A DNA stretch of 15,812 nucleotides from JAJTHY01 sp964458795 (GCA_964458795.1 CAYWJW010000038.1:1-15812), one strand, 5' to 3'; shown: positions 6,031-12,791, numbered from the stretch's first letter. Numbers and translations are program-made. The notes: generated by a model not told the origin, from the letters alone.

Positions 6031-7566
6031 ATGCTAGACACAGTTGCTAACTTTATAGCTAAAAAGATTCCAGAAGACCGCACATATGGCTATGCGCCCT
6101 CTTCTAAGGGAAGGCATTTTTTGCGCAAGGTGCAAAGAAAGTTGCATGGCTACGATGAGAACACAGAAGGGTCAATACACGAAGCTCTTAAAGAGTCTCC
6201 TCTAGAGAAATTGAATAATGGAGAAGATATAGAGATAGAAGGAATTAATGGTGAAAAGCGCACTATTTACGGAAAAGATCTCAAAAAGCGCCAGGAAAGT
6301 GTGCAAATTTTTTATGATTCTAACAACATAACACCTCAAGAAGTTCATGATATTCAACTAATAAAGGCTGGTCTTGAGATAAAAGCACCTGATGGCAAAA
6401 GTTTAGAGAGCTATAAAGCTCACCTAAACCAAGTGGCTCGTTACGTGGTTATAAGAGGCAAGTGCATGCAGTATCATGAGTATGACGGAACCCTTTGCGC
6501 AGAACCCAGGGAACGCATTGAGTATTACGGTTGTTTTCCTAATATGGAGTTCACGCATAATCCGGACTATGTAAAATTCTGTAACGAGGATTATACGCTA
6601 AAAGAGCCCACAGATGTGCTTAAAAATGTATCTAAGGCTGTTATTAGACTGCACACCTATATAGGTAATGAAAACAAAGAAGCTTGGGATATTGTGACAC
6701 CTAATGCCTTCTTTAGTGCGTTGGAGGGATATGATAAGGCTACAAACACTATACGTAAAGGTAGTGCACAAGATAAAGCCAAGCATTTATTCGCTCAAGC
6801 TTTAATAGAAGTTGCTCAAGAAGGGAAACGCCCCAACTTTCCAGGTATATTCGCACATAATGATCCTTCCCCTGAAATGCATAATACCATTGAAGCCGCG
6901 AGAAGTAGTTTAAAATTTCCAGCAGAGATTAACCCTGGCGATGCAAGCGCACCAATTAGAGCTGCTAAAGAGCTGAATTGTGAATTTAAAGTAGCAGAAT
7001 GCATAATGTCTAATCCTAAAGGAGCTGCTGGCCATGCAGCACTGAGGAATGGTGCTAATAAGGCTAAGGAGGAAAATGATGCAAGAGTGATGGGAGGCGA
7101 AGTACAATTGATATTTGGCCCTCAGTTTAATGCCGCATTGTTGAATATGGATAGATATGTGGGAGTGCCTCTATCAGAGAAAGAGTTATCCTTTGAAGAA
7201 GCAGCAGCAGAGCTTAAGAGAGAGGGTGAGGAGAACAAAAGGCCTAAGGAAGAAGCAGACAAAACCTCAACTAATAAAGCTGATGAGGTTGAAGAGAAAA
7301 GTGATGAACCTAAGGTTAAAAGACTCCCTGAGGGGGAAGAGAAAAAAGAGAATAAGGATGAGCCGAGAGCCCAGAAACCAGGCAATAAAAGCCCTCTTGT
7401 TTCAACCCCCCTACAGTACAACCACCTGTTTAGCAGGAGTTGCTGGACTCTGCTTACTTGCAGTCGTTGCCTACTATGGTACTCCTTCTATAATTACCAA
7501 TTTAAAGCAACAATGCAGCAGAATCCTATCGTCTATAAGTGGTTCATCCATAGAAAGATAAACTGA
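6031..7566 (+). CDS. Unrecognised protein with acidic Lys/Glu-rich tail; 3' end possibly frameshifted
   Basis: This 511-residue reading frame does not match a family I recognise. Residues 1-380 look globular, with a basic N-terminal region (KGRHFLRKVQRKLHGY), a Cys-bearing middle (GKCMQYHEYDGTLCAEP, YGCFPNMEFTHNP) and a GAAGHAALRNGANKAKEEN helix. Residues 384-455 are low complexity, rich in Glu, Lys and Asp. Near residue 460 the frame passes a run of six C (7406-7411). After it the annotated frame reads Cys/Trp/Tyr-rich sequence typical of a wrong frame, while the next frame reads a credible membrane anchor (CLAGVAGLCLLAVVAYYG) and stops at 7561. The native product is therefore probably about 509 residues with a C-terminal transmembrane segment, reached by a one-base shift. 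The gene has its own promoter and is followed after 65 bases by a DUF192 gene. A secreted or membrane-associated host-interaction protein is possible but unproven. Confidence 0.75.
   Translation: MLDTVANFIAKKIPEDRTYGYAPSSKGRHFLRKVQRKLHGYDENTEGSIHEALKESPLEKLNNGEDIEIEGINGEKRTIYGKDLKKRQESVQIFYDSNNITPQEVHDIQLIKAGLEIKAPDGKSLESYKAHLNQVARYVVIRGKCMQYHEYDGTLCAEPRERIEYYGCFPNMEFTHNPDYVKFCNEDYTLKEPTDVLKNVSKAVIRLHTYIGNENKEAWDIVTPNAFFSALEGYDKATNTIRKGSAQDKAKHLFAQALIEVAQEGKRPNFPGIFAHNDPSPEMHNTIEAARSSLKFPAEINPGDASAPIRAAKELNCEFKVAECIMSNPKGAAGHAALRNGANKAKEENDARVMGGEVQLIFGPQFNAALLNMDRYVGVPLSEKELSFEEAAAELKREGEENKRPKEEADKTSTNKADEVEEKSDEPKVKRLPEGEEKKENKDEPRAQKPGNKSPLVSTPLQYNHLFSRSCWTLLTCSRCLLWYSFYNYQFKATMQQNPIVYKWFIHRKIN
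7406..7411 (+). repeat. C6 homopolymer at the point where the frames switch
   Basis: Six consecutive C bases in an AT-rich gene. The upstream frame reads ACC CCC CTA; a +1 slip at CCC-C gives CCC TAC and enters the frame that encodes the membrane anchor and stops at 7561. Runs like this are prone to length change during replication and to sequencing error. Confidence 0.8.
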
Positions 7567-7631
7567 GTATTGAAGAGAAGACAGACCTAGTGTAGACTTA
7601 AATAGTATGTAATAAATAAGGCTATATTTAA

Positions 7632-8111
7632 GTGCATAGATTACTTCAAAAACCCATAGCAAAAAGGTTAGTGGCATTAGTTGCAATCGCACTCATGGCT
7701 GTTTTTATGCTTCAGCAAGACAGGTATGATGATATTAAGAGTGATGAGTTTGCCTTCAAAACCGCAAAGGGCACGCACGAGTTTACCCTAAAAGTAGCAA
7801 AGGCTTCAGAACACCATTCAAAAGGCTTAATGTATGTTGAGTCTTTGCCCGAAAAAGAAGGCATGCTTTTTGTAAACCCAAAGCCTGCGATATCTACATT
7901 CTGGATGAAGAACACCTATATTCCACTCGATATAATATTCATTGATGACTCAAGCAAAATCGTGCATATCCACCATAACGCCAAACCGCTCGATGAGCTT
8001 ACTTTGATAACTTCACCATACCCTGTTAAATATGTAGTTGAGTTAAATGGCGGCATATGCGAAAAACTAGGCATCGAGGTAGCGGACACCTTGGATACGA
8101 AAGGACTGTAA
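7632..8111 (+). CDS. Membrane-anchored or exported DUF192 family protein
   Basis: This 159-residue protein has an N-terminal hydrophobic segment (about 12-27, RLVALVAIALMAVFML) acting as signal peptide or anchor, followed by a DUF192 domain (about 40-155). Family signatures are visible: the H-x-x-GLMYVESLPEKEGMLFV block, FWMKNTYIPLDIIFID in the centre, and a VVELNGG near the end with a following G-x-x-V-x-D-x-L. DUF192 is widespread in bacteria, mostly periplasmic, and its biochemical role is not settled. The start is a GTG at 7632, chosen because the anchor lies directly after it and no upstream in-frame start exists; AAGG is 11 bases upstream, so initiation may be weak. The stop codon abuts that of convergent rlpA inside a palindrome. 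Confidence 0.88.
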   Translation: MHRLLQKPIAKRLVALVAIALMAVFMLQQDRYDDIKSDEFAFKTAKGTHEFTLKVAKASEHHSKGLMYVESLPEKEGMLFVNPKPAISTFWMKNTYIPLDIIFIDDSSKIVHIHHNAKPLDELTLITSPYPVKYVVELNGGICEKLGIEVADTLDTKGL

Positions 8112-8121
8112 TTACAGTCTT
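8102..8121. repeat. Palindrome spanning the stop codons of two convergent genes
   Basis: GACTGTAATTACAGTC and its flanks form an inverted repeat: 8104-8119 is perfectly self-complementary, and 8102-8121 extends it with one G-T pair and an A-T pair. It contains both TAA stops, of the DUF192 gene (8109-8111) and of rlpA (8112-8114). It could form a short hairpin with an AATT loop in either transcript and act as a bidirectional end signal. No T-run follows on either side, so intrinsic termination is uncertain. Confidence 0.55.
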
Positions 8122-8798
8122 GCACCGTTCTTCACATTCAAATGCGTAACATGCCTAATCAATGCTTGGCTAAGCTTGGCACTTGCAACAACTTTTTTAC
8201 TCTCTGGAAACTTACCAAGTAGCGCTAAGGTTTGATCGTGCAAGTATTCAACACGTACTTTAGCCGTACCTTTTTTAACTACACCCAAATCATTCGCCGC
8301 TTTGCGGGATAAATCGATTACCCTATTTTGTGACTTTTTCACATAAGGACCACGATCATTGATAACCACAAGCACCGAGCGTTGGTTCTCCAAATTGATC
8401 ACTCTAACTACGGAAGGCATAGGCAAAGTACGGTGGGCTGCACTATATTCATGCTGATTATAAATAGACCCGTTTGCAGTACGTCTACCATGGAAACGCG
8501 GGCCATACCAAGAAGCCACTCCTTCCTGCACAAAGTCGGGATCAAAGTGCTTTTTGGAGCCTTTTGCTTGCTTTCCATCTTCAATTATGATGTCACCCTT
8601 AGCAAACTTGCCAAGGTCAAGATCATTCTCACCCTTACCGCTTCCTAATACATCAAATGCTTTTTTAGAAGTCTTTGATTTTGTCTTGGTTTTATGGGTA
8701 GGAGTAGTTGGGTGGGCATTTGCATTATCATTAGTGGTAGCACACGCTGTCATCAGCATTAAGGCTGGTAACAACATAATAAATTTTCTTAACTTCAT
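8112..8798 (-). CDS. rlpA: RlpA-like septal/peptidoglycan lipoprotein
   Basis: This 228-residue protein is a rare-lipoprotein-A family member; characterised RlpA proteins are lytic transglycosylases that act on denuded glycan strands at the septum. A lipoprotein signal peptide ends in LMTAC, giving Cys19 as the lipidation site. A Thr/Lys/Asn-rich linker follows, then the double-psi beta-barrel domain (about 91-186). Conserved features there are GVASWYGPRFHGRRTANGSIYN (split here as ASWYGPRFHG and RRTANG), AAHRTLPMPSVVRVIN and VVINDRGPY with Asp148. There is no C-terminal SPOR domain, unlike E. coli RlpA. AGAGG is located 5 bases before the ATG. It follows the MltB gene by 22 bases, so two lytic enzymes are probably co-expressed. 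Confidence 0.92.
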   Translation of the reverse strand: MKLRKFIMLLPALMLMTACATTNDNANAHPTTPTHKTKTKSKTSKKAFDVLGSGKGENDLDLGKFAKGDIIIEDGKQAKGSKKHFDPDFVQEGVASWYGPRFHGRRTANGSIYNQHEYSAAHRTLPMPSVVRVINLENQRSVLVVINDRGPYVKKSQNRVIDLSRKAANDLGVVKKGTAKVRVEYLHDQTLALLGKFPESKKVVASAKLSQALIRHVTHLNVKNGARL

Positions 8799-8820
8799 TA
8801 AACCTCTTAAAATTTATGAC

Positions 8821-9756
8821 TTAAGAGTTCTTGATCTCACTTGCGATCATCAGAACACTTAGTCCAAAGTAAAGTGAACGATTCCACTTCATTAAGACCT
8901 CAAAGTTTTTCCCAACTTTGAACGCACCCATTGTAACACCATCTTTGAGGAAAATCAACCTTATATCGTTACCTACCTTACAGATCTGCTCTGAAGGTGC
9001 ACAATTATGGGGACGGTTACTTTGTGATGTCTTTTCAATGCTTGTGTTACCCATCGCCCATCCATTGCTTTTTAAATAATTGGCTGCAGATGCTACTGCA
9101 TCATGGGTAGAACCCCAAATATCGCTTTTACCATCTTGGTCGTAATCAACCGCATAACTCAAATAACTAGAGGGCATGAATTGGGTTTGCCCCATTGCAC
9201 CAGCCCATGAACCTTTAAAATCTTCATAATTTAAGTTTTCATTGCGAGCAATTTGTAGGACTTTAATAAGCTCTCTCTCAAAAAAAGCACGGCGCCTGCC
9301 ATCATATGATAAACTAGCAAGGGCATCAATAACATTGAAGTTTCCTTGTATAGTACCATAGTGGCTTTCCATTCCAAGGAGTGCAACCAGTACGCTTGGA
9401 TCTACTTTATACTCAGCAGCAACTGTATCTACCAGCTTTCTGTTTTTTGCATAAAAAGATTTGCCGTCGGCGATTTTCTTATTAATACCAATAATTTTTA
9501 AGTACTGAGCAAAAGTTAGCTTCTTCTCCGGCTGCTTTTGGTCTAACTCAATCACTCTTGGTCTAAATTGGGCTTGTTGAAATACACCAATATCTACACT
9601 ATTAGCATTGGTAGATAGCTTCTCTTCAACAAAACAGTTCTTCCATCCTTCAAAATCTTTATAAATGCAACTAGCCTGAGAAACTGTTGCAACTAAGCAA
9701 AAGCTAGCTGTTAGAGCCAGATTTTTCAGAGAGAAATTTAAATTTGTCCTTTTCAT
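8821..9756 (-). CDS. mltB: Lytic murein transglycosylase, MltB type (GH103)
   Basis: This enzyme cleaves the glycan backbone of peptidoglycan with 1,6-anhydro ring formation, in the periplasm. The frame is open from a GTG at 9774; I prefer the ATG at 9756 (MKRTNLNFSLK), which starts a normal signal peptide with hydrophobic core LALTASFCLVATVSQAS, giving 311 residues. Catalytic glutamate lies in LLGMESHYG (Glu130 from this start). GSWAGAMGQTQFMPSSY and DYDQDGKSDIWGSTHDAVASAANYL are the hallmark GH103 blocks. The C-terminal part ends in a short hydrophobic segment. Its first 53 bases overlap the 3' end of fdxA in another frame, so translation is probably coupled. No lipobox is evident, so it is probably soluble rather than lipid-anchored. 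Confidence 0.92.
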   Translation of the reverse strand: MKRTNLNFSLKNLALTASFCLVATVSQASCIYKDFEGWKNCFVEEKLSTNANSVDIGVFQQAQFRPRVIELDQKQPEKKLTFAQYLKIIGINKKIADGKSFYAKNRKLVDTVAAEYKVDPSVLVALLGMESHYGTIQGNFNVIDALASLSYDGRRRAFFERELIKVLQIARNENLNYEDFKGSWAGAMGQTQFMPSSYLSYAVDYDQDGKSDIWGSTHDAVASAANYLKSNGWAMGNTSIEKTSQSNRPHNCAPSEQICKVGNDIRLIFLKDGVTMGAFKVGKNFEVLMKWNRSLYFGLSVLMIASEIKNS

Positions 9757-10036
9757 GTTTAGCATCTTCAGCACCAGGTAGTGGGTTTTTCCTTTTAGTA
9801 ATATTAGGCCATTTTACAGCCAGGTCACGATTAATTTCTTGCCATTTAATATTATCTTCTGCTCCGGACTTAATCGCTTCTGCAGGGCATTCTGGCTCAC
9901 ATACACCGCAATCAATGCATTCATCAGGATTTATTACCAACATATTCTCACCTTCATAGAAACAATCTACCGGGCAAACCTCCACGCAATCGGTGAATTT
10001 ACACTTAATACAATTTTCTGTAACAACATATGGCAT
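9704..10036 (-). CDS. fdxA: Seven-iron ferredoxin FdxA
   Basis: This 110-residue ferredoxin carries one [3Fe-4S] and one [4Fe-4S] cluster and acts as a low-potential electron carrier. By comparison with Azotobacter ferredoxin I, Cys9, Cys17 and Cys50 bind the 3Fe cluster and Cys21, Cys40, Cys43 and Cys46 the 4Fe cluster; Cys12 and Cys25 would be free. The characteristic sequence MPYVVTENCIKCKFTDCVEV opens the protein, and the C-terminal WPNITKRKNPLPGAEDA tail is also typical of the FdxA subgroup. Length is normal for the family, so the stop at 9704 is probably genuine despite overlapping mltB. AAGG precedes the ATG by about 9 bases, and a good promoter lies upstream. Confidence 0.95.
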   Translation of the reverse strand: MPYVVTENCIKCKFTDCVEVCPVDCFYEGENMLVINPDECIDCGVCEPECPAEAIKSGAEDNIKWQEINRDLAVKWPNITKRKNPLPGAEDAKHEKDKFKFLSEKSGSNS

Positions 10037-10088
10037 TTTTTAAACCTTTTACTTGATTTATATTTTGATTGAATGTAGGCTCTCCAAG

Positions 10089-10117
10089 CTTATATAACTT
10101 AGGCGGATTTATTGCAA
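10089..10117 (-). promoter_or_regulatory. Promoter of the fdxA-mltB-rlpA unit
   Basis: TTGCAA (10112-10117) and TATAAG (10089-10094) on the minus strand are separated by exactly 17 bases. They match sigma-70 at 4 of 6 and 5 of 6 positions. The implied start lies about 45 bases upstream of the fdxA ATG. Confidence 0.6.
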
Positions 10118-10132
10118 GTAATTCCTAATAAC

Positions 10133-10217
10133 GCGGATGTGGCGGAACTGGTAGACGCACTAGACTTAGGATCTAGCGCCGTGAGGCATGGGGGTTCAAG
10201 TCCCTTCATCCGCACCA
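10133..10217 (+). tRNA. tRNA-Leu (anticodon UAG)
   Basis: This is an 85-base tRNA including an encoded CCA end (10215-10217). The 7-bp acceptor stem pairs GCGGATG (10133-10139) with CATCCGC (10207-10213), with discriminator A. The anticodon arm is CTAGA / TCTAG around loop CTTAGGA, placing anticodon TAG at 10167-10169, which reads CUN leucine codons. The long variable arm (GCGCCGTGAGGCAT region) is as expected for a class II leucine tRNA, and the T arm contains GGTTCAAGTCC. It sits 16 bases upstream of the ribH-like start codon and may share its transcript. Confidence 0.97.
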
Positions 10218-10233
10218 CTTTTGAAGGTTGGTG

Positions 10234-10686
10234 ATGGCTCATATTCTTATTTTAAGGGCAAGGCAGAATGCTGACTTGGCCGAAGTAATGTTTCGCACTG
10301 CAGTAGATATAATTACTGCAAATGGGCATACTTATGATGAAATTTTGGTTCCTAGTATTAAGGAATTCCCAATTAGCGTCAATATGTTTGCTGAATCATT
10401 GAATTATGAGGCTACAATTTGCATTGGTGCGATAGTCGCAACTAAGTTAGAAGACTCTAAAATACATTATCAAGAAGTGCTGCGATGCATTTACGATTAT
10501 TCAACATATTTTGGCCATCTGGTGGGTAATTGCATAACTTTTCATGATACGACAAAGGTAGATAAAACTGAGCTTTCTGCATATGCGCAGGAGATAGTAG
10601 GCGGAATTTGCGACCTTATCAAAGTTATTCGCGAAATCAACAGCATGGATAGTACAAGATATGCCGGACTCCTTAAGCATAACTAA
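10234..10686 (+). CDS. ribH: Divergent 6,7-dimethyl-8-ribityllumazine synthase-like protein (RibH fold)
   Basis: This 150-residue protein aligns over its whole length with lumazine synthase, which makes the riboflavin precursor from ribityl-aminouracil and dihydroxybutanone phosphate. Recognisable parts are the opening ILILRARQNADLAEVMFRTA, the VPSIKEFPI block (usually VPG-x-x-E-x-P), the CIGAIV strand and the closing IVGGICDLIKVI helix. Key signatures are altered. The RG[DEG]T motif before the catalytic histidine is absent: an ATKLEDSKIHY stretch, four residues longer, occupies that site. The NKGxEAA phosphate-binding segment near the C terminus is replaced by KVDKTELSAYAQ. Activity is therefore doubtful. 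I start it at the ATG at 10234 after GAAGG; TTG (10228) and GTG (10231) are in-frame alternatives. Its 3' end overlaps nusB by 26 bases, the usual alphaproteobacterial ribH-nusB order, which supports the identification. Confidence 0.72.
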   Translation: MAHILILRARQNADLAEVMFRTAVDIITANGHTYDEILVPSIKEFPISVNMFAESLNYEATICIGAIVATKLEDSKIHYQEVLRCIYDYSTYFGHLVGNCITFHDTTKVDKTELSAYAQEIVGGICDLIKVIREINSMDSTRYAGLLKHN

Positions 10687-11149
10687 TAAAGCTAAACAAA
10701 TCTTTTCTAGCAAAATCTTGGGAAAGCGTGCGGCTCGAATAATTGCTGTGCAATGTCTATATTCTATAGAATCTGATGTGGCAAGCCATAAGTCAACAGA
10801 TGAAAAATTAAATGATATAATCTCAGTATATGAGAATGAACTATCTGATTCAAAACTTTCCAAAGCGGATCAATCTTATTTGATACAGCTTGTTCGCTTC
10901 GCGGTAGATAACTCTTCCAAGCTGGAAGACAAGATCTCTACTTATCTTGCAAAGGACTGGCGCATTGGACGTTTGCCTAAAGTTGTAGCAGCCATTCTTA
11001 GGTGTGCTGCAGCTGAATTGTTTTTAGATAAAGCACTTGATCATCGTATTGTTATAAACGAGTATTTAGAAATAGCTAAGTTGTTTAGTCATGAAGGAGA
11101 AACCGGATTTATCAATAGTGTCTTGGATAAGATAGCGGCAAATATATAG
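10661..11149 (+). CDS. nusB: Transcription antitermination factor NusB
   Basis: NusB binds boxA RNA with NusE (ribosomal protein S10) and takes part in rRNA transcription antitermination. The 162-residue protein shows the all-helical NusB pattern: GKRAARIIAVQCLYSIE at about 21-37, then KLSKADQSYLIQLVRFAVDNSSKLEDKISTYL with the central helices. WRIGRLPKVVAAILRCAAAELFLD follows, the family's most conserved block (usually R-x-x-x-x-x-R-A-I-L-R-x-x-x-x-E-L), and the C-terminal VINEYLEIAKLFSHEGETGFINSVLDKIA closes the domain. The start at 10661 lies inside the ribH-like gene (26-base overlap) with no clear ribosome-binding site, so translation is probably coupled. Confidence 0.95.
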   Translation: MPDSLSITNKAKQIFSSKILGKRAARIIAVQCLYSIESDVASHKSTDEKLNDIISVYENELSDSKLSKADQSYLIQLVRFAVDNSSKLEDKISTYLAKDWRIGRLPKVVAAILRCAAAELFLDKALDHRIVINEYLEIAKLFSHEGETGFINSVLDKIAANI

Positions 11150-11186
11150 CTTAGATTGCCACCAATTTTTCAAGTTTGGAGTATAT

Positions 11187-11345
11187 ATGGAAGTTGCAAT
11201 TTACCTAATACCCGCCGGGATGATATTTGGACTTATAGTGCTAAGAGCTCTGTTTTGGTCGATACGAAATGGTCAATATGACGACTTAGATGGCGCCGCT
11301 AACCGAATTCTACATGAAGATGAGAGAGGGAACAAAGATGAGTAA
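11187..11345 (+). CDS. ccoS: cbb3-type cytochrome oxidase assembly protein CcoS
   Basis: This is a 52-residue single-span membrane protein starting MEVAIYLIPAGMIFGLIVL. It has one hydrophobic helix (about 4-24) followed by RNGQYDDLDGAANRILHEDE, the diagnostic CcoS motif (G-Q-Y-D-D-L-D-G-x-A-x-R-I-L). CcoS is needed for maturation of the cbb3 oxidase, in cofactor insertion into CcoN. GGAG precedes the ATG by about 7 bases. It lies 37 bases after nusB and its last 8 bases overlap the start of the amidotransferase gene. No other cco gene is in the window, so the oxidase and CcoI pump must be encoded elsewhere if functional. Confidence 0.9.
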   Translation: MEVAIYLIPAGMIFGLIVLRALFWSIRNGQYDDLDGAANRILHEDERGNKDE

Positions 11346-12063
11346 AAAACCTAAAATAGGTGTGACACTTGACTACAACTTTGATGAAACTTACGCTAAA
11401 ACTCCGTGGTATGCACTAAGAGGTAACTATATAGAGGCTTTTTCTAAAGAGGGCGCAGAAGTTATCTTGTTGCACTATGAATACAATGACTTCAATGCCC
11501 TTGTTTCAGAGTTGGACGGACTAGTAATCACAGGTGGCAATTTTGACGTAGACCCAAGCATTTATGGTGAGACCATAAACCATGAACGAGTCACCCCTAA
11601 TTTAAAAAGAACTAATTTTGAGCTGGGGGTATGCAAAGCTGCAATGGCTCAAAAAATACCTTTGCTTGGCATCTGTGGTGGGCATCAATTAATAAATGTT
11701 ATTATGGGCGGGACTTTAATCCAACACATACCTCAAGAAATTGATAACTGCTTAGAGCACGAGCAGGAAATCGCCAAACATCTACCTACCCATGATGTTG
11801 AAGTTCTACAAGGCACCCAGCTTTACAGCATAGTGAACACGAATAATATAAAAGTTAACACCACACATCATCAAGCCGTTAAAACTTTAGGGTCTAACCT
11901 TAAGGTAAATGCGATAGCTCCAGACGGTGTAATTGAAGGCATTGAAACAACTGATTCCAATTGGCTCTGCATTGGTGTACAATGGCACCCTGAATATACC
12001 TATACAGCACATGATGCTGCTTTAATCAAACATTTCGTAGCTACATGCCAGAACGAGAACTAA
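11338..12063 (+). CDS. Class I glutamine amidotransferase / peptidase C26 family (gamma-glutamyl-GABA hydrolase-like)
   Basis: This 241-residue protein has the class I amidotransferase fold used by PuuD-type gamma-glutamyl hydrolases. It opens KKPKIGVTLDYNFDE, and residues YALRGNYIEAFSKEGAEVILL follow the family pattern. LDGLVITGGNFDVDPSIYGE gives the oxyanion-side glycines. The nucleophile is Cys113 in LGICGGHQLINVIMGG, where most relatives have GICRG. The histidine/glutamate pair is H217 and E219 in GVQWHPEYT, and THHQAVKTLG matches the substrate-side segment. The frame opens at 11290, but the ATG at 11338 has GAGGG upstream, fits the family N terminus and overlaps the ccoS stop (ATGAGTAA). 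The substrate cannot be told from sequence. The 3' end overlaps the next gene by 19 bases. Confidence 0.88.
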   Translation: MSKKPKIGVTLDYNFDETYAKTPWYALRGNYIEAFSKEGAEVILLHYEYNDFNALVSELDGLVITGGNFDVDPSIYGETINHERVTPNLKRTNFELGVCKAAMAQKIPLLGICGGHQLINVIMGGTLIQHIPQEIDNCLEHEQEIAKHLPTHDVEVLQGTQLYSIVNTNNIKVNTTHHQAVKTLGSNLKVNAIAPDGVIEGIETTDSNWLCIGVQWHPEYTYTAHDAALIKHFVATCQNEN

Positions 12064-12791
12064 GAATTGCCAAATTTATGGCTGAATGCGGAATAGCCTC
12101 TAGACGTAAATCTGAAGAATTAATCGTTGCAGGCAAGGTGCGCATTAATGGTCAAATAGTCACGGATATGGCTACCAAGGTAACTGATAGCGATAACATT
12201 GAAGTATTTGGCAAGCCTATACATAGACAGAGAGAGCTGAAACTGTGGTTATTTAATAAACCTAAAGGGGTTCTAACCACAAGCTTTGACCCACAAAACA
12301 GAAAAATTATCTATGATATATTACCAAAAAGATTCAAGAATATAATCACTGTAGGCCGACTAGATTTCAATACAGAGGGACTGTTAATACTTACCAATAA
12401 TGGGGATTTCTCAAGACAGTTGGAGCTCCCCTCCTCAAAAATATCCAGAGAATATCGCGTGCGCGTGCTTGGAGCACTAACCAAAGAGATGATAGATAAA
12501 ATCGAGTCTGGCATTACAGTAGATGGCATACGGTATCAGAAATGCAAAGTTATGGTTGAGAAAGAACTTAGCGATGCACGTACAAAAAATTTCTGGCTGC
12601 GGATAATCCTCACTGAAGGAAAGAATCGAGAAATTAGAAATATCTTTGAATATTTTGGCCTAAGGATCAGCCGACTTATTCGAGTATCCTATGGCCCGTT
12701 CTACCTAGAAGGATTAACCTCAGGTGAAGTGGTAGAAGTTCCAAAAGAGGTAGTAGAGAGACTAGCTAAATCCCTCTCTGTTGAGAATTAG
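12045..12791 (+). CDS. rluB: RluB/RsuA-family rRNA pseudouridine synthase
   Basis: This enzyme isomerises a uridine in rRNA to pseudouridine. The 248 residues comprise an S4 RNA-binding domain (about 6-55, RIAKFMAECGIASRRKSEEL then VRINGQIVTDMATKV) and the catalytic domain. The latter includes LFNKPKGVLTT, the catalytic motif GRLDFNTEGLLILTNNG with Asp107, SREYRVRVLG and the terminal-domain sequence ILTEGKNREIRNIFEYFGL with RLIRVSYGPFYLEGL. The length and S4 domain fit the RluB/RluE/RsuA group; RluB (23S rRNA U2605) is the likeliest assignment, not proven. The first codons must be included because the S4 domain begins at residue 6. It overlaps the amidotransferase gene by 19 bases, and its last 26 bases overlap the convergent LRR gene. 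Confidence 0.88.
   Translation: MPERELRIAKFMAECGIASRRKSEELIVAGKVRINGQIVTDMATKVTDSDNIEVFGKPIHRQRELKLWLFNKPKGVLTTSFDPQNRKIIYDILPKRFKNIITVGRLDFNTEGLLILTNNGDFSRQLELPSSKISREYRVRVLGALTKEMIDKIESGITVDGIRYQKCKVMVEKELSDARTKNFWLRIILTEGKNREIRNIFEYFGLRISRLIRVSYGPFYLEGLTSGEVVEVPKEVVERLAKSLSVEN

Noticed and set aside
7122..7421. A 99-residue minus-strand Ser/Leu-rich frame
   Set aside because: It is the antisense of the Glu/Lys-rich tail, which yields long Ser/Leu/Phe runs automatically.
7157..7561. A separate 134-residue gene in the +1 frame
   Set aside because: Its first two thirds are a Lys/Arg-rich shadow of the low-complexity acidic tail of the 6031 gene. Only the last 50 codons look real, and they are better explained as the frame-switched end of that gene.
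11290..11337. Upstream start of the amidotransferase (MAPLTEFYMKMREGTK)
   Set aside because: This stretch lies entirely inside ccoS in another frame. The ATG at 11338 has a GAGGG upstream and matches the family N terminus.
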